Source: an uncultured Oscillibacter sp.
GTDB taxonomy: Bacteria; Bacillota_A; Clostridia; Oscillospirales; Oscillospiraceae
Length of the DNA stretch: 5,595 nt
Assembly (NCBI GenBank): GCA_902462475.1
Contig: CABQCB010000130.1
Coordinates: 1-5,595 of the forward strand
Reading direction: 5' to 3'
A program made the translations under genes and the position numbers. Positions 1-5,595 of the stretch are shown piece by piece (position 1 is the stretch's first letter; each line of letters opens with the position of its first letter). Under the pieces are notes generated by a model. That model worked only from the letters and a program-made list of their open reading frames with translations, did not search any database and was not told the DNA's origin.

Positions 1-1664
1 TCCTCCCCGGTCACCGGGGGGAACGTGACCGTAAAGGTCGATCCCTTCCCCGTTTCGCTCTCCAGCGTGACACTGGCCCCCAGGTAGGCGGCGCCGTGCT
101 TGACGATGGAAAGACCCAGGCCCGTACCGCCGGCGGAGTGGCTCTTGTCCACCCGGTAAAACCGCTCGAACACCCGCTCCCGGGCTTCCGGCGCGATGCC
201 GATGCCCGTGTCGGCCACGGTGACCTGCGCCCCCTGGGGCGTATCGGTGACGGTGACCGTCACGCTGCCGCCGGGGCGGTTATAGGCGATGGCGTTGTCC
301 CAGAGGTTGTAGAGGATCTCCTCCACGATCTGGGGCACGCCCCGCACCATGGCGGGCCCGCCCCGCAGCTCCATGGTAACGCCCTTTTTCTCCGCCGCCT
401 GCCGCAGCTGGGCGGAAATGGCCTGGGCCTGGCGGTAGAGATCCACCGTCTCCCAGGCGCCGGCGGGACCGCCCTCATCCAGGCGGGAGAGCTTGATGAT
501 GTCGTTGACCAGCCCGATGAGCCGCTGGGCCTCCCGGTGGATATTGCCTGCAAAGTGGGGGATGTCCGCGGGCTTGACCAGGCCGCCCGCCATGATCTCG
601 GCCGTGCCCAGAATGGAGGTCAGGGGCGTTTTCAGCTCATGGGACACATTGGCGGTGAACTCCCGCCGCAGCTGCTCCCGCTGCTCCTTTTCCGTCACGT
701 CCAGGATCACCACCACCGCGCCGGCCAGCTCGCCGGAGCGCTCCACGGGGCTGGCGATGACCTGGCGGCAGCTGTCGTCCTTTTCCAGCAGCTGCTCCGT
801 GCGTTTTCCCGCCAGCGCACCCTCCACACAGCGGCGGAAGCCGCTCTCCCGGTTGAGGGTATAGATGCTCTCGCCCTCCTGGACGGGCCCCTTGGTGTAC
901 AGCAGCCGCAGGGCGCTGGAATTGTAGGTGAGCACCCGGGTCTGCTGGTCGATGACCAAAAAGCCCTCGCTCATATTCTCCGTAATGGCGGTGAACTCCT
1001 CCTGCCGGCGCTTGAGGTCCAGCATCTGCCGCTGGATCTGCCGGTTCTGGCTGCGGATCTTGCTCAGCAGAGGCGCAAGCTCTTCATAGGTGCTGTCCGC
1101 GTCCGGAGCGCTCAGGTCGATGGCGTTGATGGGCCGCACCAGCTGGCGGGACACTCTGCCTGCCAGCCACAGCGCCAAAAGCAGGGCCAGCAGCATGACA
1201 AACGCCACCGGCTGCATGGCCTGGAGCACCAGCACCCACACGGAGTACTGGGTGTCCGACACCCGCACCACCGTCCCGTCCGACAGCCGCACGGCATAGT
1301 ACAGGGTCTTTTGGGCCAGGGTGTCGGAATAGCGGGCGGCGCTGCCGCTGCCTGTGGCCAGCGCCTGGCGGATCTCCTGACGCTGGGCATGGTTTTCCAG
1401 CTCATCGGCGCTCTCCCAGTTGTCAAAGAGCACGTTGCCCTGGCCGTCCACCCAGGTGACCCGGCTGCCCGCCGGCAGTCCCTCTGTCAAATAGCGCATC
1501 CCGTCCAGCTCCACGCCGTGGGCCACATACGCCGTGCGGGACTTCAGCTCCGCCATGACCCGGCTCTGGAAATATCCGTGGAGCACGCCCACGATGAGCA
1601 CCAAGCACCCCAGCAGCACCGCCACGGACACCGCCAGGATGGAGCGGAAGATTCGTTTCGTCAT
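1..1664 (-). CDS. phoR: Phosphate-regulon sensor histidine kinase PhoR-like (3' end just beyond the left edge)
   Basis: Codon-by-codon reading shows an open frame of 554 residues from the ATG at 1664 to the edge. The order is: membrane helix 1 (about residues 8-30), an extracytoplasmic sensor region (about 31-140), helix 2 (about 142-168), a short linker with predicted coiled coil (SKIRSQNRQIQRQMLDLKRR), a PAS-like domain (about 222-325), the dimerisation/phosphoacceptor domain with H342 in NVSHELKTPLTSI, and an ATPase domain. The ATPase domain has an N box (NLWDNAIAYN, 453-462), G1 box DTGIGI (485-490), F box FERFYRVDKS and G2 box GGTGLGLSIV (512-521). This layout matches PhoR of Firmicutes, which autophosphorylates under phosphate limitation and passes phosphate to PhoB/PhoP. 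Translation reaches FTVTFPPVTGE at the edge, so only a few residues are probably missing. The start has AAGAGG 8 nt upstream, overlapping the regulator stop. Confidence 0.93.
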   Translation of the reverse strand, partial: MTKRIFRSILAVSVAVLLGCLVLIVGVLHGYFQSRVMAELKSRTAYVAHGVELDGMRYLTEGLPAGSRVTWVDGQGNVLFDNWESADELENHAQRQEIRQALATGSGSAARYSDTLAQKTLYYAVRLSDGTVVRVSDTQYSVWVLVLQAMQPVAFVMLLALLLALWLAGRVSRQLVRPINAIDLSAPDADSTYEELAPLLSKIRSQNRQIQRQMLDLKRRQEEFTAITENMSEGFLVIDQQTRVLTYNSSALRLLYTKGPVQEGESIYTLNRESGFRRCVEGALAGKRTEQLLEKDDSCRQVIASPVERSGELAGAVVVILDVTEKEQREQLRREFTANVSHELKTPLTSILGTAEIMAGGLVKPADIPHFAGNIHREAQRLIGLVNDIIKLSRLDEGGPAGAWETVDLYRQAQAISAQLRQAAEKKGVTMELRGGPAMVRGVPQIVEEILYNLWDNAIAYNRPGGSVTVTVTDTPQGAQVTVADTGIGIAPEARERVFERFYRVDKSHSAGGTGLGLSIVKHGAAYLGASVTLESETGKGSTFTVTFPPVTGE

Positions 1665-1676
1665 GTCCGCCGCCTC

Positions 1677-2342
1677 TTATTCCCCGGAGATCTTGTAGCC
1701 GTAGCCCCGGACAGTTTCCACATAGGCGCCCGCCGTTCCCAGCTTCTGGCGCAGGGTACGCACATGGACGTCCACTGTGCGGCTCTCGCCGGTGAAGGCG
1801 TAGCCCCATACGTTTTCGATCAGCTGCTCCCGGGAGAGCACCTGGCCCCGGTTTTTCAGCAGCAGGCACAGCACCTCAAATTCCTTTTGCGTCAGGGCCA
1901 CGTTCTGCCCCCCTACGGTGACCGTATGCCTGCCCGGGTCCACCGTCAGCTCTCCGCAGCGGTACACGCCGCTGTCCGCCTCCGTCCGCCGCAGCAGCGC
2001 CCGGATGCGGGAGAGCAGCTCCATCATGCCGAAGGGCTTGGCGATATAGTCGTCGGCGCCGGCGTCCAGTCCCATGACCTTGTCGTACTCCGTGCTCTTG
2101 GCCGTGAGCATGATGACCGGCAGCTTGCGGGTGTGGGGGCTCTCCCGGAGCTTTTTCAAAACGCTCATGCCGTCCTCCTCGGGCAGCATGATGTCCAGCA
2201 GCACCAGCGAGGGCACGGATTCCTCCATCCCCGCCCAGAACGCGGAGGGGCGGTCAAATCCCCGGGCCTCCATGCCCTGGCTCACCAGGGTATAGATCAC
2301 AAAGTCCCGGATGCTGTCGTCGTCTTCCAGTAAATAGATCAT
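1677..2342 (-). CDS. phoB: Pho-type response regulator (PhoB/PhoP, OmpR family)
   Basis: The 221-residue DNA-binding response regulator is full length. The receiver domain (about residues 1-119) has the acidic pocket at D7/D8, phosphoacceptor D50 (LVLLDIMLP), T80 (MLTAK) and K102 (IAKPF). The C-terminal winged helix (about 128-221) has the OmpR-family recognition region RTVDVHVRTLRQKL (188-201) and the wing VRGYGYKI (211-218). When phosphorylated by its partner kinase it should bind Pho boxes and activate phosphate-starvation genes. The name rests on the Pst/PhoU neighbourhood and the PhoR-like kinase that follows; other OmpR-family regulators look similar, so phoP would be an equally valid symbol in Firmicutes. 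The ATG has AGGAGG 7 nt upstream. The TAA stop precedes the kinase ATG by 12 nt, so the pair is probably co-translated. Confidence 0.92.
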   Translation of the reverse strand: MIYLLEDDDSIRDFVIYTLVSQGMEARGFDRPSAFWAGMEESVPSLVLLDIMLPEEDGMSVLKKLRESPHTRKLPVIMLTAKSTEYDKVMGLDAGADDYIAKPFGMMELLSRIRALLRRTEADSGVYRCGELTVDPGRHTVTVGGQNVALTQKEFEVLCLLLKNRGQVLSREQLIENVWGYAFTGESRTVDVHVRTLRQKLGTAGAYVETVRGYGYKISGE

Positions 2343-2349
2343 CGCGTTT

Positions 2350-2355
2350 CCTCCT
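2350..2355 (-). promoter_or_regulatory. Ribosome binding site of the response regulator gene
   Basis: AGGAGG on the minus strand lies 7 nt before the ATG at 2342, in the 36-bp gap after the HD gene. The rest of that gap shows nothing else I can support. Confidence 0.8.
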
Positions 2356-2378
2356 ATGTTCCGGCTGCGGCCCCGGAT

Positions 2379-3038
2379 TCAAATAAGCTGCTGCTCGTTG
2401 ATCATCAGCTTGAACTGCATGCCCAGCTTCTCCGCCGCCTTGCGGCAGAGGATCATCCGCTGCATGAAGATCTCGAAATAGTCCATGATGGAGCCGTACT
2501 TGGTATCTACGGACAGCTTGAGCTTGATGAGGGTGTGCTCCTCGTTGATCTTCAGCTGGGACTTTTTCACCGAGTAGTTCACCCGGTCGTGGATGTCAAA
2601 GGTGGTCATGTCCTGGTTGCGCACCCGGCTGCGGCGCACGTCGGACTTATCCGCCAGGATCAGCGCCGCCGCCACCGCGTTCACCGGCTGGCCCGTGCCC
2701 TCGTCGTGGTTGCCGATGGCCGTGACGATGGTGGCGATCTCCCCCGGGTCGCAGTCCAGGTTGTCCAGAATGCGGAAGGCCATGACCGCGCCGGACTGGG
2801 AGTGGTCGATGCGGTTGACCAGGTTGCCGATATCGTGCAGATACCCGGCGATCTTCACCAGCTCCACCGTGCGCGCAGGATACCCCAGCGTCTCCAGGAT
2901 ATAGCCCGCCGTCTCCGCCACACGGGTCACATGGGCAAAGCTGTGCTCCGTGAAGCCCAGGGCCACCAGCGATTCGTCCGCCCGCTGGATGTAGGTGCGG
3001 ATGGCCTCGTTGTTTTTGATGTCCTCGTATGTGAGCAT
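2379..3038 (-). CDS. HD (HDIG) domain putative phosphohydrolase in a Pho locus
   Basis: The 219-residue soluble protein has the metal-binding residues of the HD phosphohydrolase superfamily: H36 (AHVTRVAETAGYIL), the HDIG motif H68-D69 (GYLHDIGN), H111-D112 (GNHDEGTG) and D130 (ILADKSD). All are present, so it is likely to be catalytically active on a phosphate ester or nucleotide, but the substrate cannot be read from the sequence. The C-terminal third (from about residue 150, with YFEIFMQRMILCRKAAEKLG) is not part of the core HD fold and I do not recognise it as a named domain. The frame stays open upstream to 3263, but the ATG at 3038 is preferred: it has GAGGGGG 5 nt upstream, and the upstream translation overlaps phoU in another frame and is low-complexity. 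It sits between phoU and the two-component genes, which suggests a role in phosphate or nucleotide homeostasis (inference). It ends 36 bp before the regulator gene. Confidence 0.9.
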   Translation of the reverse strand: MLTYEDIKNNEAIRTYIQRADESLVALGFTEHSFAHVTRVAETAGYILETLGYPARTVELVKIAGYLHDIGNLVNRIDHSQSGAVMAFRILDNLDCDPGEIATIVTAIGNHDEGTGQPVNAVAAALILADKSDVRRSRVRNQDMTTFDIHDRVNYSVKKSQLKINEEHTLIKLKLSVDTKYGSIMDYFEIFMQRMILCRKAAEKLGMQFKLMINEQQLI

Positions 3039-3043
3039 ATATA

Positions 3044-3050
3044 CCCCCTC
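3044..3050 (-). promoter_or_regulatory. Ribosome binding site that fixes the ATG start of the HD gene
   Basis: GAGGGGG on the minus strand lies 5 nt before the ATG at 3038, supporting this start over the open frame further upstream. Confidence 0.7.
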
Positions 3051-3072
3051 TTTCCTCTGCCGCGCAAGGGCG

Positions 3073-3102
3073 GGCAGAATGCCTGCAAAGCAGCTGTCTG
3101 CC
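3073..3102 (-). repeat. Nested inverted repeat upstream of the HD gene
   Basis: On the minus strand GGCAGA (3102-3097) pairs with TCTGCC (3078-3073), and inside it CTGC-TTT-GCAG (3093-3083) forms a second 4-bp stem with a 3-nt loop. The two stems are separated by a small asymmetric internal loop. It lies 34 bp upstream of the HD gene ATG, in a position where it would be part of that gene's leader. Confidence 0.5.
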
Positions 3103-3103
3103 G

Positions 3104-3119
3104 GCCTTCCGGCCAAGGC
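3104..3119 (-). repeat. Short inverted repeat, middle of phoU-HD spacer
   Basis: The perfect 5-bp arms GCCTT and AAGGC enclose the hexamer GGCCGG on the minus strand. The palindromic loop and flanking GGCC copies allow alternative pairings. Short and GC-rich, so chance is possible. Confidence 0.4.
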
Positions 3120-3147
3120 TGAGACATGGGTCCCGTTTACTTCCCGC

Positions 3148-3167
3148 CGCTCCCGGCCGGAGGAGCG
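3148..3167 (-). repeat. Inverted repeat directly after phoU
   Basis: On the minus strand, CGCTCC is followed by an 8-nt spacer and GGAGCG, a perfect 6-bp stem starting 1 nt after the phoU TGA. The following bases (GCGGGAAGTAAAC) contain no T tract, so it does not match an intrinsic terminator. It could stabilise the 3' end of the pst-phoU message. Confidence 0.55.
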
Positions 3168-3168
3168 C

Positions 3169-3816
3169 TCAGTTTCCGGAGGGATGCTGACCGGTGAGGG
3201 AGTACTCCACCCACTCGGCAACGTTGGTGGCGTGGTCGCCGATGCGCTCGAGGTACTTGGCAACCATCAGAAGGTCCAGGCCCGTCTCGCCGCATTTGGC
3301 GTCGGCGGCAATGAGCTCGATGAGCTCCTGCTTCACCTTTTCAAACAGGGCGTCCACCTTGTCGTCGGAGGTGTAGACGCTGCGGGCCAGGTCCAGGTCC
3401 CGCTTGACGAAGGAATCCACGCTGTCGGTGACCATGCCGATGACCGCCTGGGCCATCTCGGCGATGTGCATGCGCTTGGCGCCCTCCGGCATGCGGATAT
3501 AGCGGGTCAGCTCGGCAATGTCCGCCGCCTGGTCGCCGATGCGCTCCAGGTCGGAGATCATTTTCAAAGCCGCGGAGATCTCCCGCAGGTCCTTGGCTAC
3601 GGGCTGCTGCTGCAAAAGCAGCTTCAAGCACAGGTTCTCCACCTCCCGCTCCCGCTGGTCGATGTCCCGCTCCGCCTCCTCGGCGGCCGCCGCCAGAGTC
3701 TCGTCTCCCTTGAGCAGCGCCTCCGCCGCGGCGGAAATGGCGTCCTCGCAGGCGGCGCCCATCTGGATCAGCTCCACATGCAGCCGCTCCAGCTGCTCGT
3801 CAAATTTGTTTCTCAC
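3169..3816 (-). CDS. phoU: Phosphate transport/signalling regulator PhoU
   Basis: PhoU is a cytoplasmic, all-helical, metal-binding protein that represses Pho signalling when phosphate is plentiful by linking the Pst transporter to PhoR. The 215-residue product has the normal length and two tandem PhoU repeats. Each repeat ends in the hallmark motif: DLERIGDQAADIAE (residues 89-102) and YLERIGDHATNVAE (188-201), whose acidic residues are the usual metal ligands. The N-terminal MRNKFDEQLERLHVELIQMG is typical of the family. The start is GTG (3816-3814), chosen because AAGGAGG lies 7 nt upstream and the protein begins where PhoU proteins normally begin. The gene follows pstB with a 12-nt gap, which fits co-expression with the transporter. 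It ends with TGA at 3171-3169, just before a hairpin-forming spacer. Identity is very secure. Confidence 0.97.
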   Translation of the reverse strand: MRNKFDEQLERLHVELIQMGAACEDAISAAAEALLKGDETLAAAAEEAERDIDQREREVENLCLKLLLQQQPVAKDLREISAALKMISDLERIGDQAADIAELTRYIRMPEGAKRMHIAEMAQAVIGMVTDSVDSFVKRDLDLARSVYTSDDKVDALFEKVKQELIELIAADAKCGETGLDLLMVAKYLERIGDHATNVAEWVEYSLTGQHPSGN

Positions 3817-3823
3817 CCTTGTT

Positions 3824-3830
3824 CCTCCTT
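3824..3830 (-). promoter_or_regulatory. Ribosome binding site that fixes the GTG start of phoU
   Basis: AAGGAGG on the minus strand ends 7 nt before the GTG at 3816. It overlaps the pstB stop (TAAGGAGG), so ribosomes finishing pstB are placed at the phoU start. Confidence 0.85.
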
Positions 3831-4584
3831 AGCCGAACCGGCCCGTGATATAGTCTTCCGTGCGCTTGTCCCTGGGCGTGGAGAAAAGCTGCTCTGTCTT
3901 GCCGAACTCCACCAGCTCGCCCAGCAGGAAAAACGCCGTGTTGTCGGACACGCGGGCGGCCTGCTGCATGTTGTGGGTGACCATGATGACAGTATACTTG
4001 CTTTTCAGCTCCGAGGCAAGGTCTTCGATCTTGGACGTGGAAATGGGGTCCAGGGCGCTGGTGGACTCGTCCATCAGCAGCACCTCCGGCTCCACGGCCA
4101 GGGCCCGGGCGATGCAAAGCCGCTGCTGCTGGCCGCCGGAGAGGCCCAGAGCGCTTTTTTTCAGCCGGTCCTTCACCTCGTCCCAGATGGCGGCGGCGCG
4201 CAGGGAGTTTTCCACGATCTCGTCCAGCTGCACCCGGGAGCGGACGCCGTGGGTGCGGGGCCCGTAGGCCACGTTGTCATAAATGCTCATGGGGAAGGGA
4301 TTGGCCTTCTGGAACACCATGCCCACCTGCTTGCGCAGCCAGGTGGTGTCCACGCTGGGGGCGTAGATATCCTGTCCCTGGAACTCCACCGTTCCGGTGA
4401 TGCGGACCGAGGGGATCAGGTCGTTCATACGGTTGAGGGTACGCAAAAACGTAGACTTACCGCAGCCGGAGGGGCCGATGAACGCGGTGATCTCGTGCTC
4501 GGGAATGGTGATGTTGATATCGTGCAGGGCATGGTTCTGGCCATACCACAGATTCAGGTCGGTCGCTTGCATAATCGCTGCCAT
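3829..4584 (-). CDS. pstB: Phosphate ABC transporter ATP-binding protein PstB
   Basis: This is the 251-residue cytoplasmic ATPase of the Pst importer, full length for the family. Visible motifs are Walker [10 protein letters not shown] (residues 37-45), the Q-loop with Q92 in [19 protein letters not shown], the ABC signature LSGGQQQR (148-155), Walker B LLMDES (169-174), the D-loop SALDP (176-180) and the switch histidine H204 (VTHNM). The [14 protein letters not shown] and [13 protein letters not shown] stretches are diagnostic of PstB rather than other importers. One mild oddity is serine at residue 174, where most ABC ATPases have proline (DEP); the catalytic E173 is intact. The ATG at 4584 is preceded by GGAGG with 6 nt spacing; a second Met at residue 5 lacks such a site. 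The gene begins 12 nt after the pstA stop. Its TAA stop overlaps the phoU ribosome binding site. Confidence 0.97.
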   Translation of the reverse strand: MAAIMQATDLNLWYGQNHALHDINITIPEHEITAFIGPSGCGKSTFLRTLNRMNDLIPSVRITGTVEFQGQDIYAPSVDTTWLRKQVGMVFQKANPFPMSIYDNVAYGPRTHGVRSRVQLDEIVENSLRAAAIWDEVKDRLKKSALGLSGGQQQRLCIARALAVEPEVLLMDESTSALDPISTSKIEDLASELKSKYTVIMVTHNMQQAARVSDNTAFFLLGELVEFGKTEQLFSTPRDKRTEDYITGRFG

Positions 4585-4590
4585 AGAGGG

Positions 4591-4595
4591 CCTCC
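4591..4595 (-). promoter_or_regulatory. Ribosome binding site of pstB
   Basis: GGAGG on the minus strand lies 6 nt before the ATG at 4584. It supports that start over the internal Met at codon 5, and means pstB can be translated even though pstA is broken. Confidence 0.75.
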
Positions 4596-4596
4596 G

Positions 4597-5338
4597 TTAT
4601 TTCTTCAGTTTCCGGCCCACCAGGTTGGCGGACAGGTTGATGACAAAAGTCAGGATCATCAGGATCGCCGCGATGGCAAAGGCCACGCCGGTCTCGCCCC
4701 GCTCGTTGGCGTACACATACAGCGCCACGGTCAGCGTGGCGGAGGAGGACTGGAGCGCGGTGAAAAAGTCGTTGAGCACCAGGCCGAAGCCCGCGGTGAA
4801 CAGCAGCGCCGCGCTCTCGCCCACGATGCGGCCCACGGCCAGGATGCAGCCGGTGACGATACCGTCCACGGCGTTGGGCAGCACCACGGTGCGCACCATG
4901 TGCCACTTGCCGGCGCCCAGGCCCAGCGCGCCCTCCCGGTAGGACTGGGGCACGGTCTTGAGGCTTTCCTGGGTGGTGCGGACGATGGTGGATGCCCGTC
5001 AGGGTCTCGGTGGCAAACTCGATGATCTCCACCACCCGGCGGTTGGAAGCGTACTCCGTCAGATAGATGGCGGCGCCTACGCCCAGCGGCAGCACGATGA
5101 CCATGGCCACCACGATGATGTAAAGGGTATTGAGGATATTGGGCAGGATGCCGATGGTATCCTGGATATAGCTGGTCTGGCTGGTGAGCAGCGTCCAGGA
5201 GAGGTTGCCCACGCCCCGGTAGAAGATATAGCCGATCAAAAACACCAGCAGCGCGCAGGTGATGCCGGCGCAGATCCACACCAGTGCCCGAAGGCCCCGG
5301 TCATAGACCTGCCGGCGTGCGGAGAGCTTATGTTCCAT
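4597..5338 (-). pseudogene. pstA: Phosphate ABC transporter permease PstA, disrupted by an internal out-of-frame deletion
   Basis: PstA is the second membrane subunit of the PstSCAB phosphate importer. The 5' part (5338 to about 4991, 116 residues) starts with ATG 8 nt after an AAGGAGG site and holds a first membrane helix (about residues 17-40), the TIGILPNILNTLY stretch, a second helix and the typical ...EFATETLTGI. The 3' part (4989-4597, 130 residues, TAA stop) is in another frame. It starts at TIVRTTQESLKTVPQSYREG and includes the cytoplasmic coupling loop (REGALGLGAGKWHMVRTVVLP), GRIVGESAALLFTAG and the last helix. In intact PstA proteins roughly 35 residues beginning PSIVYGLFG separate these parts; here one base (4990) separates them. 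Reading on in the first frame gives a 293-residue chimera that ends at 4457 inside pstB. The two parts total 246 residues, against roughly 280-300 usual for the family. Either a real null allele or an assembly error; the PstA identity is secure. Confidence 0.9.
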
Positions 5339-5341
5339 GGA

Positions 5342-5595
5342 TCAGGCCTCCTTCTTCCGCTTGATGAATACGTTGAGCAGCACGTTGATGAGCATGATGA
5401 ACAAGAACAGCACCAGGCCGATGGAGTACAGCGCGTTGCGCTGGAGGCTGCCGTAAGAGGCATAGGACATCTCCGAGGCGATGGCGGTGGTCAAAAAGCG
5501 CACGGAGGTAAAAAGGCCCGGCATATTGGCCACGTTGCCCGCCACCATGATGATGGCCATGGCCTCGCCGATGGCGCGGCCCACGCCCAGCACCA
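5342..5595 (-). CDS. pstC: Phosphate ABC transporter permease PstC, C-terminal part (gene continues past the right edge)
   Basis: This is the last 83 codons of PstC, one of the two membrane subunits of the high-affinity phosphate importer PstSCAB; the start lies outside the window. The visible part begins in the conserved permease stretch LGVGRAIGEAMAIIMVAGN, which is characteristic of PstC in the binding-protein-dependent permease family. A final membrane helix follows (NALYSIGLVLFLFIMLINVLL), then a short basic cytoplasmic tail (FIKRKKEA) and a TGA stop at 5344-5342. The reading frame is open to the edge. The stop lies 3 bp before the pstA ATG, and the pstA ribosome binding site sits inside the pstC coding end, so the two are probably translationally coupled. 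Identification is firm because of the motif and the pstA-pstB-phoU neighbours. Confidence 0.93.
   Translation of the reverse strand, partial: VLGVGRAIGEAMAIIMVAGNVANMPGLFTSVRFLTTAIASEMSYASYGSLQRNALYSIGLVLFLFIMLINVLLNVFIKRKKEA
5347..5353 (-). promoter_or_regulatory. Ribosome binding site of pstA inside the pstC end
   Basis: AAGGAGG on the minus strand lies 8 nt before the pstA ATG and within the last codons of pstC, a usual sign of translational coupling. Confidence 0.8.

Larger units (their letters stand above)
3039..3168 (-). other. 130-bp phoU-HD intergenic spacer with three inverted repeats
   Basis: This is the only sizeable gap in the cluster. It holds three adjacent inverted repeats (3148-3167, 3104-3119 and 3073-3102) and the ribosome binding site of the HD gene (3044-3050). 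I see no run of T after any stem on the transcribed strand, so none looks like a classical intrinsic terminator. I could not recognise a convincing -35/-10 pair in this GC-rich stretch. It may form a structured mRNA segment that affects processing, stability or partial termination between phoU and the HD gene; that is inference. Confidence 0.6.

Noticed and set aside
96..2333. A 745-codon open frame on the plus strand opposite the regulator and kinase genes
   Set aside because: Its translation is rich in H, Q, R, G and A with no recognisable domain. It mirrors the kinase and regulator genes, and GC-rich third positions make the opposite strand open by default.
3148..3167. Intrinsic terminator after phoU
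   Set aside because: A stem is present, but the following bases on the transcribed strand lack a T tract.
3039..3263. N-terminal extension of the HD gene to position 3263
   Set aside because: The extra 75 residues overlap phoU in another frame and are low-complexity. A well-placed ribosome binding site marks the ATG at 3038.
4597..4953. A separate 118-residue permease gene starting at the GTG at 4953
   Set aside because: It is the C-terminal part of PstA. PstA-like sequence (TIVRTTQESLKT) continues upstream of that GTG in the same frame, and it lacks a proper start context, so it is one half of a broken gene.
2995..5025. A 676-codon open frame on the plus strand across the HD gene, phoU, pstB and part of pstA
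   Set aside because: It lies antisense to several confidently identified genes, is low in complexity and rich in H, Q and G, and crosses gene boundaries. It is a shadow of codon bias.
1..5595. CRISPR arrays, insertion sequences, tRNA or rRNA genes, phage or defence genes
   Set aside because: No spaced direct repeats, transposase motifs, cloverleaf or rRNA-like sequence were seen. Nearly every base belongs to the phosphate cluster.

Overview
The window is G+C-rich bacterial DNA. Seven genes, or parts of genes, all lie on the minus strand and read from right to left. Together they form most of a phosphate (Pho) locus: the tail of pstC, a damaged pstA, then pstB, phoU, an HD-domain hydrolase gene, a phoB/phoP-type response regulator gene and a phoR-type histidine kinase gene that runs off the left edge. 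Strong AGGAGG-type ribosome binding sites, the protein sequences and the strong GC bias at codon third positions suggest a high-GC member of the Firmicutes/Clostridia, such as an Oscillospiraceae-like gut bacterium. That assignment is an inference, not something the sequence proves.

Layout from transcription start to end (right to left): pstC 3' end (5595-5342); pstA (5338-4597), which carries an internal out-of-frame deletion; pstB (4584-3829); phoU (3816-3169, GTG start); a 130-bp spacer with three neighbouring inverted repeats (3168-3039); an HDIG-type phosphohydrolase (3038-2379); a PhoB-like regulator (2342-1677); and a PhoR-like kinase (1664 to beyond position 1). Apart from the 130-bp spacer, intergenic gaps are 3 to 36 bp, and several ribosome binding sites overlap the preceding stop codon or lie inside the preceding gene. 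One or two co-transcribed units are therefore likely. The gene for the phosphate-binding protein (pstS) and the main Pho-regulated promoter would be expected beyond the right edge.

How the genes work together, from knowledge of the families: PstC and PstA form the membrane channel, PstB supplies ATP hydrolysis, and PhoU links the transporter's state to the PhoR kinase, which phosphorylates PhoB so that Pho genes are switched on when phosphate is scarce. The HD protein is an extra member placed between transporter and sensor genes, and its substrate is unknown.

The main anomaly is pstA. Its two halves are in different frames and about 35 residues of a conserved membrane region are missing at the junction. 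As written, this locus would not make a normal Pst channel. This is either a real mutation or an assembly error. Beyond that and the HD gene, I see an ordinary phosphate locus and no convincing novel system.
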